A DNA stretch of 40,382 bases, taken from a virus. The translations under genes and the position numbers were made by a program. Location of the stretch: the IMG/VR virus record IMGVR_UViG_3300025000_000221, positions 1-40,382 of that record; one strand, 5' to 3'. Positions 32,132-38,982 of this stretch are shown here, in pieces (position 1 is the first letter of the stretch; every line of letters begins with the position of its first letter). The notes under the pieces were generated by a model, which was not told the DNA's origin, did not search any database, and saw nothing but the letters and a program-made list of their open reading frames with translations.

Positions 32132-32475
32132 AGCGATGGGTTGTTCTGTTGGCGTTGTGCTTGTTGGGTAGTTCCGCGCAGGCCCGCACGATGACCGCGA
32201 CCTGGGGCTACGACGCCCCGCCGTCCGACCTTTCCGGGTTTACGATATACATGGAAGGAGAGCCGGTTGCCGACATCAAGGACCCGGCAGCCAGGACCTA
32301 TACAGGCGAGATCCCGGAGCGCGACGGCAAGACCTGCTACACGATCGACGCCTACGACGCCGCCGGCGGCCGTAGCCCGCAGTCGCCGTGTTACTACCTC
32401 GATCCTGTCCCTGGGTCGCCTGGAAATTTCCGGATTGAGATGATCGTCGACGTGACGGTGGCGCCGCCGAAATGA
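32128..32475 (+). CDS. Secreted fibronectin type III-like protein
   Basis: 115 residues. A signal peptide (KRWVVLLALCLLGSSAQA-R) precedes one FN3-like beta-sandwich: MTATWGYDAPPSDLSGFTIYMEG, ARTYTGEI, CYTIDAYDAAGGRSPQSPCYY. The W-x-Y start and the DLxGFxIY and CYxIxAYD patterns are typical of FN3. It ends the late transcription unit. A secreted lysogen or virion surface protein; role unknown. Confidence 0.75.
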   Translation: MKRWVVLLALCLLGSSAQARTMTATWGYDAPPSDLSGFTIYMEGEPVADIKDPAARTYTGEIPERDGKTCYTIDAYDAAGGRSPQSPCYYLDPVPGSPGNFRIEMIVDVTVAPPK

Positions 32476-32478
32476 CGC

Positions 32479-32515
32479 TGTCCACACCATTTTTCAATGT
32501 GGACAAATGTGGACA
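32479..32515. promoter_or_regulatory. Candidate integrase arm-type sites, left of attP core
   Basis: TGTCCACA at 32479-32486, then TGTGGACA at 32498-32505 and 32508-32515 (10-base spacing, AATGTGGACAAA pattern). A further TGTCCACA stands at 32663-32670 on the other side of the core. Four copies of an eight-base word within 192 bases flanking an att core is the arrangement of integrase arm sites. Binding has not been shown. Confidence 0.55.
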
Positions 32516-32528
32516 AATTTAAAATGAA

Positions 32529-32566
32529 AAGGGCTGCAAGAAATCCTCTGCAGCCCTTGTTTTTAT
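32529..32566 (+). terminator. Rho-independent terminator of the late operon
   Basis: AAGGGCTGCA (32529-32538) pairs perfectly with TGCAGCCCTT (32549-32558), ten pairs with a ten-base loop, followed by GTTTTTATT. It ends transcription of the long plus-strand late unit. The A-rich flank on its left would give a T-rich tail on the minus strand, so it may also stop transcripts from the integrase side. Confidence 0.92.
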
Positions 32567-32614
32567 TGGTGCCCCCGGCAGGAATCGGACCTGCGGCACC
32601 AGGATTAGGAATCC
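32567..32614 (-). other. attP core: 3' half of a tRNA-Arg(CCU) gene
   Basis: On the minus strand this is the tRNA 3' part: anticodon loop TTCCTAA (anticodon CCT, 32607-32609), anticodon 3' stem TCCTG, variable loop, T-arm GCAGG TCCGATT CCTGC (32578-32594), acceptor CGGGGGC, discriminator A and CCA. The matching 5' half is absent: beyond base 32614 the anticodon stem no longer pairs (TTGGA where CAGGA is required). Integration into the host gene would restore a complete tRNA. Phage genes lie on both sides, so this is the phage copy. The host gene should have an acceptor starting GCCCCCG. Confidence 0.88.
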
Positions 32615-32642
32615 AAGGCGAGCTTGCCGCAATCCCTTTATT

Positions 32643-33710
32643 CTAGCCGGTTTCGGACGAACTGTCCACATTCCCACCTGGACGTGGTTTTTCTGGACAG
32701 TCGGTGACCAGGTCGTTCAGTTTCCGTCCTTGGGTTCTCAGGTATTCGCCGGCGAGATGCTGGTAGACGCCGGTGGTTGACGGGCTGCTGTGGCCCATGA
32801 TCGCCTGGAGGGCCGACAGATCGTAGCTGGCGACGGTCGCGTTGGTGCCGAATGAGTGGCGCAGCAGGTGGTGGTAGATGTGCTTCTCCACCCCGGCCTT
32901 TGCCGCTGCCCTGTCCAGGGCCTTCCTGATCGACAGGAATGGCCGCTGCGTCGTCTCGTTGATCGTCAGATACCCTTTCATCCCCCGCCGCGCCTCCAGT
33001 TCGTGCCGCAGCCGATCGGTCGTGATCGGCACGATCCGTTCCTTGCTCCCCTTCCCCATCACGAATATCACCCCCAGTTCATACTCCACCTGCTCGCGGT
33101 GCAGCAGCAGGGCCTCGGATCGCCGCAGGCCGGCGTCTGCCATCAGCAAGAACACCAGCCGATAGGCCGGCTCGATCGTTTCGTAGATCCGGCCGACCTG
33201 GTCGACGGTCAACGGCCGCGGCTTCGGCGGCGCCGTCATCCTCCTTTCGTATCCGGCGATCGGGAACGGGATCGGGTCGCAGTAATCATTGGCAGCCGCC
33301 CACTTGAGCATCGACGACAGGTAGCTCAACTCCTTCGTTACCGTCCGGTGCTTGACCCCCTGCCCTACCCTCGCCTGTTTGTACTGCTCGATCAGTTGCC
33401 GTGACAACACCTTGGGCTGCAGCCTGCCGAATACCGGCCGCAGGTGGACCCAGCAGGTCTCGGCGTCGGCCACCGTGGAGGCGGCCCGGTTGGCTCGATA
33501 GTAGGCGATCCAGCTGGGCCAGATCCCGGAGATGATCTTCGCCGTCGGTCGGAGGTACTCGACATGGCGGCGCATGTAGCTGCGCTCGACGGCAATGGCC
33601 TCCTCCCGGGTGCACTTGAGGATGTGCCGCAGCCGCTTGCCTTTATAGCCGGACGGCCGGCAATCGATGATCCAGTGCCCCGGTTTCGTCGGGTGTTCGT
33701 GGACGCTCAT
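32643..33710 (-). CDS. int: Tyrosine-recombinase integrase
   Basis: 355 residues. The catalytic set is complete: Arg in ADAGLRRSEALLL (about 196), Lys in VMGKGSKERIVPIT (about 220), HHLLRHSFG (His281, Arg284), GHSS (His307) and Tyr316 in TTGVYQHL. The N-terminal 60 residues are an arm-binding domain, followed by a SAM-like core-binding domain (IWPSWIAYYRANRA). It inserts and, with an excisionase, removes the phage at the tRNA-Arg site whose core lies 29 bases beyond its stop. The last 25 residues overlap a candidate arm site at 32663. No clear Shine-Dalgarno; translation may be coupled to the gene upstream (33726-34298). Confidence 0.96.
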   Translation of the reverse strand: MSVHEHPTKPGHWIIDCRPSGYKGKRLRHILKCTREEAIAVERSYMRRHVEYLRPTAKIISGIWPSWIAYYRANRAASTVADAETCWVHLRPVFGRLQPKVLSRQLIEQYKQARVGQGVKHRTVTKELSYLSSMLKWAAANDYCDPIPFPIAGYERRMTAPPKPRPLTVDQVGRIYETIEPAYRLVFLLMADAGLRRSEALLLHREQVEYELGVIFVMGKGSKERIVPITTDRLRHELEARRGMKGYLTINETTQRPFLSIRKALDRAAAKAGVEKHIYHHLLRHSFGTNATVASYDLSALQAIMGHSSPSTTGVYQHLAGEYLRTQGRKLNDLVTDCPEKPRPGGNVDSSSETG

Positions 33711-33725
33711 CGATTTAACGACAAC

Positions 33726-34298
33726 TCATTGGTTTTTATTTTCCAGATACTCCATACATTTGTAAAACTCCCTCGATCCTCTGGCATAGTCTCTTCGACA
33801 TATTCTTTCGTATTCGTCGTTCATTTTCGAGAGTTGTTTTTTTAAATCTGATTCCCTTCTTTCAATATCAGCTCTTAGCGCCATTTCTTCGTTTTTCAAT
33901 TCCATTTTACGCATTCTGACATTTTCTTTTACGCACCTTTCAACGTCAGCACCTCTCCAGCTATTACTACAGGAAGATTCTATTTCTCCGCGTGTTTTCC
34001 CGGAATAAATGGAATCATAGATAAAGTTTTGATTAGGGTTTCCTGTGTCACTCGGCATCTGAGAGCTGTTCAATGAAGTCAAAGACGTATCGTTATTTTC
34101 TTGTGGTTGCTTTTTCTGATATGGGAAATGTCCGCGACCGATATATCCAAGGCAGGCTGAAAAAATAACTATTACCATAAACATGATGACGCCTGACGAT
34201 TTCGACTTTGGCGGCTGGTCGTTCTCATGTTCATCCTGTTCGATAGATGATGGCTGATCGTTTTTTTTCCTCTTTATCTCCGAGCCGTCGATGCCCAC
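33726..34298 (-). CDS. Low-GC single-span membrane protein of the lysogeny region
   Basis: 190 residues, start GTG 34298 after GAGGTG. A polar N-terminus, one membrane helix (GVIMFMVIVIFSACLGYIG, residues about 36-54) and a long polar, coiled-coil-rich C-terminus (MRKMELKNEEMALRADIERRESDLKKQLSKMN). GC is far below the genome average, as in morons. Position between integrase and repressor suggests expression from the prophage; exclusion or envelope roles are possible. No family recognised. Confidence 0.72.
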   Translation of the reverse strand: MGIDGSEIKRKKNDQPSSIEQDEHENDQPPKSKSSGVIMFMVIVIFSACLGYIGRGHFPYQKKQPQENNDTSLTSLNSSQMPSDTGNPNQNFIYDSIYSGKTRGEIESSCSNSWRGADVERCVKENVRMRKMELKNEEMALRADIERRESDLKKQLSKMNDEYERICRRDYARGSREFYKCMEYLENKNQ

Positions 34299-34460
34299 CG
34301 TTCACCTCAACATTTCTTAGCTGACTTTTCTTGTTGCTCATGCAAATTATTATCAATATCAACAGCACGTTCTATGACATAGAATTTTTCATGTCCTTGC
34401 ATTATCGGGCCACGTGGTTTACCATCTCCTTGAATGGCTCGAAGGAGAACCTTGCCGAAC

Positions 34461-35219
34461 CTATATAGCCTCTCTTTTTTTGGTCGGTTGGTCCGGTTCT
34501 ACTTCCACCTTTTTCTCTACGTTGTCCAACCTGTCGACAACATTCGATAGTTGCAGTTTCAGCATATCGATTTCTTCCCGCATCATCTTTCGTTCTCCCT
34601 CTCCTTCGACGGCCTGATGAAAGGCCAGAATATTTGACAGCAACGCCGCCCGATAGATCGTCGGCGATTCCAACACCACCCCTGTCTTGAGCATCATCTC
34701 GGTGGGCGAGACCGTGCTTTCGTCGATGTGCTCCTCGCTCCCGGAGGTCGCCTGATAAAAAGCCCTCACATTCGAGGCCAGGGCCGGCCGATAAACCGTG
34801 TCCGATTCGATCACCCGGAGCATCATCACTATCAGATCGCTAGTCTTGAACTCGGGATCTGTCTTCGTTTGATGATCCTCTCCGCGATCCGTCCCGTTTT
34901 CTTTCCTGTTAACCTGCGGCCGGTTGATGGTTGCCACCACCCGTTCGAACCCCGGTGGATTCTTTTTGCCGACCTTCGCCGGGTGGTCGACCTGGGGAAA
35001 CGGCTCTCCATCTCCGGTGGCAAGCCAGTGTTTGTCACATTCAAAGTAATCGACCAGCCGGTTGATCGTTTTAAGCGAAGCACTTTGAATATTCCCAGAC
35101 AGCCACTTGCTTATCTGGGGCGCACTCCCAACCTTCGCCCTCACAAGGTCCGCTGGCGTAATTTTTTTTATATCTATAAGATGTTGTAATCTTACAGAAA
35201 ATCTATCGAAGATAGCCAT
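34461..35219 (-). CDS. CI-type prophage repressor without a peptidase domain
   Basis: 252 residues. The N-terminal XRE-like helix-turn-helix (RFSVRLQHLIDIKKITPADLVRAKVGSAPQISKWLSGN, residues 1-60) matches phage repressors, followed by CDKHWLATGDGEP. Instead of a LexA/S24 peptidase domain (no Ser/Lys dyad motif) it has a duplicated 22-residue module (136-157 and 182-203, 14 identical positions, 46 residues apart) and a coiled coil (206-238). Induction is therefore unlikely to be by RecA-assisted self-cleavage. It is divergent from the Cro-like gene 64 bases away, giving the usual switch. Confidence 0.85.
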   Translation of the reverse strand: MAIFDRFSVRLQHLIDIKKITPADLVRAKVGSAPQISKWLSGNIQSASLKTINRLVDYFECDKHWLATGDGEPFPQVDHPAKVGKKNPPGFERVVATINRPQVNRKENGTDRGEDHQTKTDPEFKTSDLIVMMLRVIESDTVYRPALASNVRAFYQATSGSEEHIDESTVSPTEMMLKTGVVLESPTIYRAALLSNILAFHQAVEGEGERKMMREEIDMLKLQLSNVVDRLDNVEKKVEVEPDQPTKKREAI

Positions 35220-35246
35220 TTGTTGCCATCGTTTTGTTTTTTTCTC

Positions 35247-35290
35247 TTGTCATGTATTGCCGTTTGTTATATTAGCGTAAATTATGACAA
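35247..35290. promoter_or_regulatory. Divergent repressor/Cro control region with operator-like inverted repeat
   Basis: TTGTCAT (35247-35253) and ATGACAA (35284-35290) form a perfect seven-base inverted repeat 30 bases apart, and the right arm covers the start codon of the Cro-like gene. TTGTCA (35247) with TATTAG (35270-35275), 17 apart, is a candidate -35/-10 pair for the rightward gene; transcripts would begin within a few bases of its ATG. The leftward promoter is not clear. Confidence 0.5.
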
Positions 35291-35499
35291 CAAAAGAAAT
35301 CAAGATAGCGATGATCATCAAAGACGTGACCGTGGCATCGATAGCCAAAACGATCGGCGTCCATCGCCCCCATGTCAGTATGGTGCTTCACGGCAAACTC
35401 CATACACCTCGCATCCAAGCCGCCATCGCCAACGCCATCGGCAAACCAGTCGACGAAGTCTTCCCGCCCAAAGACCAACCAGCAAAGGAGGCAGCATGA
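35284..35499 (+). CDS. Cro-like helix-turn-helix protein
   Basis: 71 residues. The segment DVTVASIAKTIGVHRPHVSMVLHGKLHTPRIQAAIANAIGKPVDEVFP is an XRE/Ner-type helix-turn-helix with a C-terminal PVDEVFP tail common in phage Cro-like regulators. No Shine-Dalgarno precedes the ATG, and the promoter would leave almost no leader, so translation may be leaderless. It overlaps the next gene (TGA/ATG) by four bases. It probably turns off the repressor gene and starts the lytic programme. Confidence 0.85.
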   Translation: MTTKEIKIAMIIKDVTVASIAKTIGVHRPHVSMVLHGKLHTPRIQAAIANAIGKPVDEVFPPKDQPAKEAA

Positions 35500-35693
35500 C
35501 CACCGTGGCCTTCGCCCGTGAATGGACCTGTCCCACCTGCGGCGAAGTCAATGTCATCGTCGACCAGCCGGACTTCAAGGACCTGTGCTCGGTGCTGTTG
35601 GCTGGATTGTCCGGCATGATCATCTGCCGGAAATGCGGGCGAGAGGAATTCGTTCGGTTCAACGGCGACGTTCTTGAGCTTGTGAAAAATTGA
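35496..35693 (+). CDS. Double-CxxC zinc protein (65 aa)
   Basis: ATG at 35496, preceded by AAGGAGG; it overlaps the Cro-like stop (ATGA). EWTCPTCGEVNVIVDQP and MIICRKCGREEFVRF give two CxxC knuckles about 30 residues apart, a zinc-ribbon-like fold. Possibly an early DNA-binding or regulatory protein; no family recognised. Confidence 0.72.
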   Translation: MTTVAFAREWTCPTCGEVNVIVDQPDFKDLCSVLLAGLSGMIICRKCGREEFVRFNGDVLELVKN

Positions 35694-35709
35694 TAGACGA
35701 GGTGGAGCG

Positions 35710-35958
35710 ATGACCGATGGTCTGAAGGCGATATTGAAACAGCTGGCGACTCTCAAGGACAGGGTGGAGAGAAGGGAAGATGCTGTTTCCCTGGCTGCAA
35801 AATTCTTTACCGACCCGACAAGACACGCGCTTTCGGTGTTGGCGGATGAGTTTTTATGGACAGGGCAAGAAATTGACGAAGTCATATCACAAGTCAATCT
35901 CCTCCTTGATGACGGACCCGACAACTTCCCTGAGAATGTCGAAACTCCAGGAAACTGA
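35710..35958 (+). CDS. Hypothetical early protein (82 aa)
   Basis: Start preceded by GAGGTGGAG. Helical, acidic protein (GLKAILKQLATLKDRVERREDAVSLAAKFFT, ALSVLADEFLW). Its last 72 bases overlap the 3' end of the opposite-strand DUF2513 gene, a converging overlap. No family recognised. Confidence 0.62.
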   Translation: MTDGLKAILKQLATLKDRVERREDAVSLAAKFFTDPTRHALSVLADEFLWTGQEIDEVISQVNLLLDDGPDNFPENVETPGN

Positions 35959-36237
35959 GGGACCGAGAATGCGTGCTTTCGCCTTATCCCATACAGACTT
36001 GTCGCCGATCGAATCGGCGAAGTCGTGTCCGCTCCAGGTAAGGCGGAACAAGACGGCGGCTATGGCTGCAGATCGGTTGTCGGTCGCAACACTGCCGACC
36101 ACGAGACCAGATTCGACGAGCAGCTGCGCATGGAAGAGGAACGACTCTTTGTCTATCCCTTCGACGGAATTCAGGTGCTTGTCCGTATCTCTCAGGGCAA
36201 GAACCATGGCCCTGATCACGTCCATGTCGCGGCGCAT
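35887..36237 (-). CDS. DUF2513 family protein
   Basis: 116 residues. The start MRRDMDVIRAMVLAL and the later FLFHAQLLVESGLVVG and RLTWSGHDFADSIGDKSVWDKAK are the DUF2513 signature (a winged-helix-like small protein of phages and mobile elements). It is the only minus-strand gene in the early region, with a large leader that contains the hairpin at 36267-36337. A regulatory role is likely but unproven in the family. Confidence 0.88.
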   Translation of the reverse strand: MRRDMDVIRAMVLALRDTDKHLNSVEGIDKESFLFHAQLLVESGLVVGSVATDNRSAAIAAVLFRLTWSGHDFADSIGDKSVWDKAKARILGPSVSWSFDILREVVGSVIKEEIDL

Positions 36238-36266
36238 TTATCAAATTCTCATAAGCAAAAAAAATA

Positions 36267-36337
36267 CCGGCTCCTGCAGGCGGAATGGTTCCGTCACAGG
36301 TGAGGTTGTTGGCACTTCTGATCCTAGCAGGAGCCGG
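36267..36337 (-). promoter_or_regulatory. Leader hairpin and U-run before DUF2513 (attenuator-like)
   Basis: CCGGCTCCTGC (36267-36277) and GCAGGAGCCGG (36327-36337) are perfect 11-base inverted repeats, 49 bases apart, with an inner stem CGGAA/TTCCG (36281-36293). On the minus strand the left arm is followed by a T-run (TATTTTTTTTGC), giving a terminator-like structure 30 bases before the DUF2513 start. No other minus-strand gene lies upstream, so it could attenuate its own leader. The same fold in the plus strand has no T-run. Confidence 0.55.
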
Positions 36338-36392
36338 GTGTATTCGCAAGGTTTTCATAATTCTATCGTTGCACAGCCGGAACAGTAAAGCC

Positions 36393-36872
36393 ATGCCGAA
36401 AAATGAGACGAATTTGCAGTCCTGGCGGATCTTCCACTACGCCAGGAAGTACCTGGGGAGGAAAACGCTCTATTCGATTTTCGGGACACGGCACGCCCGC
36501 ACCGTCGATTCATGGTGCGAGGATCCGCGGTTTACCAACCGTGAGTCATCGTTCGACCCGGTCCTCGGAATCAGGAATATGCTGTGGCTGCTCGACGACC
36601 AGGGCCATGTCGACATCTGCCGGGCCGCGCTCCAGATGATGGCGGCCGGAACGGCAGTCGACTGCGGGGACCACCTGGACATCATCGAGTTGAGGGATAC
36701 CGTCCAGGCCGAGATCCTCGCCGATTATCGGGCGGTTGCCAGGATGCAGGAAGCGATCGAGGATCGAGAACATCCAGACATGATCCTCTCCATCAAGCAG
36801 GAGGCGATCGCTGAGATAGAGCGCACATACGCCAAATATCGCAAGGAATACGGCCGTGAGCGCCAGCCTTGA
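36393..36872 (+). CDS. Phage regulatory-like protein (159 aa)
   Basis: ATG 36393 is preferred over the earlier in-frame starts because the upstream 36 codons include the hairpin and use atypical codons. The protein is helical: WRIFHYARKYLGRKTLYSIFG, RNMLWLLDDQGHVDICRAALQMMAAGTAVDCGDHLDI. Its position and pattern are like phage CII-type regulators and replication accessory proteins that follow Cro; a clear family is not recognised. It overlaps the next GTG start by 17 bases. Confidence 0.7.
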   Translation: MPKNETNLQSWRIFHYARKYLGRKTLYSIFGTRHARTVDSWCEDPRFTNRESSFDPVLGIRNMLWLLDDQGHVDICRAALQMMAAGTAVDCGDHLDIIELRDTVQAEILADYRAVARMQEAIEDREHPDMILSIKQEAIAEIERTYAKYRKEYGRERQP

Positions 36873-37092
36873 TCAGATCGCCGCCGAGGTCGCCGAGATC
36901 AAGGCGATGCTGCGGCAGCTGCTGGCCGGCGGGGCGGTTGAGTCGCCGCCTCCATCTCCGATCATGGAGACGCTGCGGGCTGCCGAGGCCCTGGGGATCG
37001 ACCCGGTGAAGGCGATGGAGCAGCACCGGGTGGTCGGAAGCCGGGGCCGCAAGAAATGCACGACAACCAAGCGGAGGTCCTCACATGTATAG
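36856..37092 (+). CDS. Small coiled-coil protein (78 aa)
   Basis: GTG start at 36856, with AAGGA upstream. DQIAAEVAEIKAMLRQLLAGG is a short coiled coil; the C-terminus is basic (GSRGRKKCTTTKRRSSHV). Overlaps the previous gene by 17 bases and the next by eight. Function unknown. Confidence 0.65.
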   Translation: MSASLDQIAAEVAEIKAMLRQLLAGGAVESPPPSPIMETLRAAEALGIDPVKAMEQHRVVGSRGRKKCTTTKRRSSHV

Positions 37093-37366
37093 GCGTCCAT
37101 GGTATGTCAGGCTGAGCCGACACCACGGCTCGACCATCAAAAAACTTTTCACCGCAGCGACAGCGGCCCTGCTCTTCAGCATGATGCCGCTGGCCCTGCT
37201 GCTCCACCTCGGGAATACCGATGTCTCAGGCCACGCTGGGCGTGTTCCCGCCTGCCAGTCTACGTCCTCCTTGAACCTGCACGAGCAACAGGCTCCGGAT
37301 CCCGGATCGATCGCAAGCGGGGCGGATCCGGAGCACATCTGTCGGGGGGAATATGGACAAGAGTAA
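37085..37366 (+). CDS. Small membrane protein (93 aa)
   Basis: ATG 37085 with CGGAGG upstream. A basic N-terminus (RRPWYVRLSRHHGS) precedes one hydrophobic span (TAATAALLFSMMPLALLLHLG), then a Ser/Gln-rich tail. It overlaps its neighbours on both sides. No family; possibly an early host-take-over or exclusion protein. Confidence 0.55.
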   Translation: MYRRPWYVRLSRHHGSTIKKLFTAATAALLFSMMPLALLLHLGNTDVSGHAGRVPACQSTSSLNLHEQQAPDPGSIASGADPEHICRGEYGQE

Positions 37367-37517
37367 CGAATGGGAAACGATCGAGTATCTGATCGATGAT
37401 GTCTGGTATCCTGCTGATTTTACGGAGCGGCGCACCGGAAAAGATCGTCGAAATGGCGAAGATCGTCGCGACGGCACCGACCGGCGCCAGGGTGAGCGGA
37501 GGAAACAAGAGCAGTAA
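37353..37517 (+). CDS. Short Arg-rich repeat protein (54 aa)
   Basis: ATG at 37353 with GGGGGGA upstream; TAA at 37515-37517. After an acidic start (WETIEYLIDDVWYPADF), the rest repeats a DRR-x-G/ERR pattern (ERRTGKDRR, NGEDRRDG, TDRRQGERR), giving a highly charged arginine-rich helix. It would be missed by a 60-codon cut-off. Overlaps the preceding gene by 14 bases. Possible nucleic acid binding; unknown. Confidence 0.6.
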   Translation: MDKSNEWETIEYLIDDVWYPADFTERRTGKDRRNGEDRRDGTDRRQGERRKQEQ

Positions 37518-37566
37518 CGGTGCGGCCGTGGGGGCGGTGCCGACAACCATCAAGGCGGAGTATGTC

Positions 37567-37950
37567 ATGAGTAACGAATTGCGGGATTTTGCCGATGTCC
37601 TGACCGATCTGCGCGGCGGAAGGACGCACAACGAGTTGAGCGAGGCCCTGTATGAGGCCACGGAGGCAGTTAAAAAAACCGGCAAGATGGCGACAGTGCA
37701 GTTGACCATCAAGCTCAAGCCGCAGGGTGACAGGCAGGTCGAGGTCCTCGACGCGATCAAGCGGACGATACCCGAGCCAGCCAGGCAGCCGACCATCATG
37801 TTCATCGATGAAGCGAACCGGCTGACCAGGTCTGACGTTCGGCAGATGCGGATCGACGAGCTGAAGGTGGTATCCGAGAAACAGAAGGCTGACGGCCTGG
37901 TGATGGTAGATGAAAAAACAGGAGAATTGAAGGAGGTATCCGTCCAATGA
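37567..37950 (+). CDS. Hypothetical early protein next to DUF2303 (127 aa)
   Basis: ATG 37567 chosen for GGCGGAG upstream; the longer frame would start inside the preceding gene. Compact alpha/beta protein (FADVLTDLRGGRTHNELSEALYEATEAVKKTGKMATVQLTIKLKP). Gene pairs of this type and DUF2303 occur together in phages with a replication or exonuclease-inhibitor role proposed for some; not shown here. Overlaps the next start (ATGA). Confidence 0.68.
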   Translation: MSNELRDFADVLTDLRGGRTHNELSEALYEATEAVKKTGKMATVQLTIKLKPQGDRQVEVLDAIKRTIPEPARQPTIMFIDEANRLTRSDVRQMRIDELKVVSEKQKADGLVMVDEKTGELKEVSVQ

Positions 37951-38768
37951 GCAACTATGAAGCAGAAGCAATCATCAGTGCCGGTACGGCGATTGGCCAG
38001 CAGAAGATACTACGGCCGGAAGGTGAGCCGACCAAGCAATTCCTGATCGTGCCTGAAGGGTACAAGGCGCAGGAGATCGATGTCGAAAGACTGTATGAGG
38101 CGCCATACCGCAACAAGGGAACGGTAGAAGTCGCAACCGTCGATTCGTTCCTGCGCTTTGTCGAGCGGGAACTGGTGCCGGAAACGACGGTATGTTTCGC
38201 CGATCAGGAAAGCAGCGAGTTCAAGGCGATCGTCAATTATTCCGGCGGAGGGAATGAGCCTGGATGGTCGGACAGAATCGTTGTCCTGTCTCTCAAACGC
38301 ACGACAGCATGGGGACGTTGGTCGAATAATGATGAGGTGAAGATGAATCAGCTCGCGTTCGCCGATTTCATCGAAGCCAACATGGCCGACGTCTCAGAGC
38401 CTGACGCGGCGACCATCATCGAGATGATCAAGCAGCTCAAGGTTCACCGCAAGGCGGAGTTTACCAGTGTCGTTGATCCGCGGACCGGTTTCACCAATCT
38501 CACCTTCAACGAACAGACCAGCGGCGAAACACTCAAGGGCAATATCGAGTTCTTCGGCAGGTTCGTGCTTGGCCTGGCGCCATACCGTGGATCGGACAAA
38601 TACAAGGTCGACGCATGGCTCCGCTTCAATATCAACGAGCAGAACAAGCTCTTGGTCTACTATTCGATGATCAACGCCGATCTGGTCGAGGAGCATGCAT
38701 TTGCTGTCGAGCGGGAGAAGGTCCTGGCCGGAATGATAGAGCTGAAAGTCCCGGTGTTCGACGTCTGA
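37947..38768 (+). CDS. DUF2303 family protein (YfdQ-like)
   Basis: 273 residues matching the DUF2303/YfdQ profile of phages: FLIVPEGYKAQEIDVERLYEAPYRNKGTVEVATVDSFLRFVE, VCFADQESSEFKAIVNYSG, HRKAEFTSVVDPRTGFTNLTFNEQT, then PYRGSDKYKVDAWLRFNINEQNKLLVYYSMI. The family occurs in early operons near recombination and replication genes; its biochemical role is not established. Coupled to the gene before it by ATGA, and its stop overlaps the next start. Confidence 0.88.
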   Translation: MSNYEAEAIISAGTAIGQQKILRPEGEPTKQFLIVPEGYKAQEIDVERLYEAPYRNKGTVEVATVDSFLRFVERELVPETTVCFADQESSEFKAIVNYSGGGNEPGWSDRIVVLSLKRTTAWGRWSNNDEVKMNQLAFADFIEANMADVSEPDAATIIEMIKQLKVHRKAEFTSVVDPRTGFTNLTFNEQTSGETLKGNIEFFGRFVLGLAPYRGSDKYKVDAWLRFNINEQNKLLVYYSMINADLVEEHAFAVEREKVLAGMIELKVPVFDV

Positions 38769-38980
38769 TGAGTTCTGACGACAGGACAGATGGCATGAAG
38801 AGAATCGATTCAGAAGGAACGCGGCATATGTGCGCCGGCTGCGGCGCGGAGATCCGGCCCGACTGGATCATCGACGATGTCATCTGTCCATCCTGCATGG
38901 ACAGGTTGAATGCCTCCGGCCCGAGCTGGGACGATGTCCTGGCGGATGGCGCACGAATAAACCGATCGAAACAGGATTGA
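38768..38980 (+). CDS. Zinc-finger-like early protein (70 aa)
   Basis: ATG 38768 overlaps the DUF2303 stop by one base. HMCAGCGAEIRPDW and VICPSCMDRL give a CxxC pair about 15 residues apart, a small zinc ribbon. Precedes the replication gene by two bases. Function unknown. Confidence 0.68.
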   Translation: MSSDDRTDGMKRIDSEGTRHMCAGCGAEIRPDWIIDDVICPSCMDRLNASGPSWDDVLADGARINRSKQD

Positions 38981-38982
38981 AC

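Noticed and set aside
32567-32614. A functional phage-encoded tRNA
   Set aside because: Only the 3' half is present; the 5' acceptor, D-arm and half of the anticodon stem are missing.
36285-36392. N-terminal extension of the 159-residue early protein
   Set aside because: The extra 36 codons pass through the inverted repeat and have atypical codons; ATG 36393 gives a compact protein.
37099-37392. 97-codon frame overlapping the small membrane gene at 37085
   Set aside because: Its frame gives no hydrophobic helix or motif and has no Shine-Dalgarno of its own; the 37085 frame has both a good site and a membrane span.
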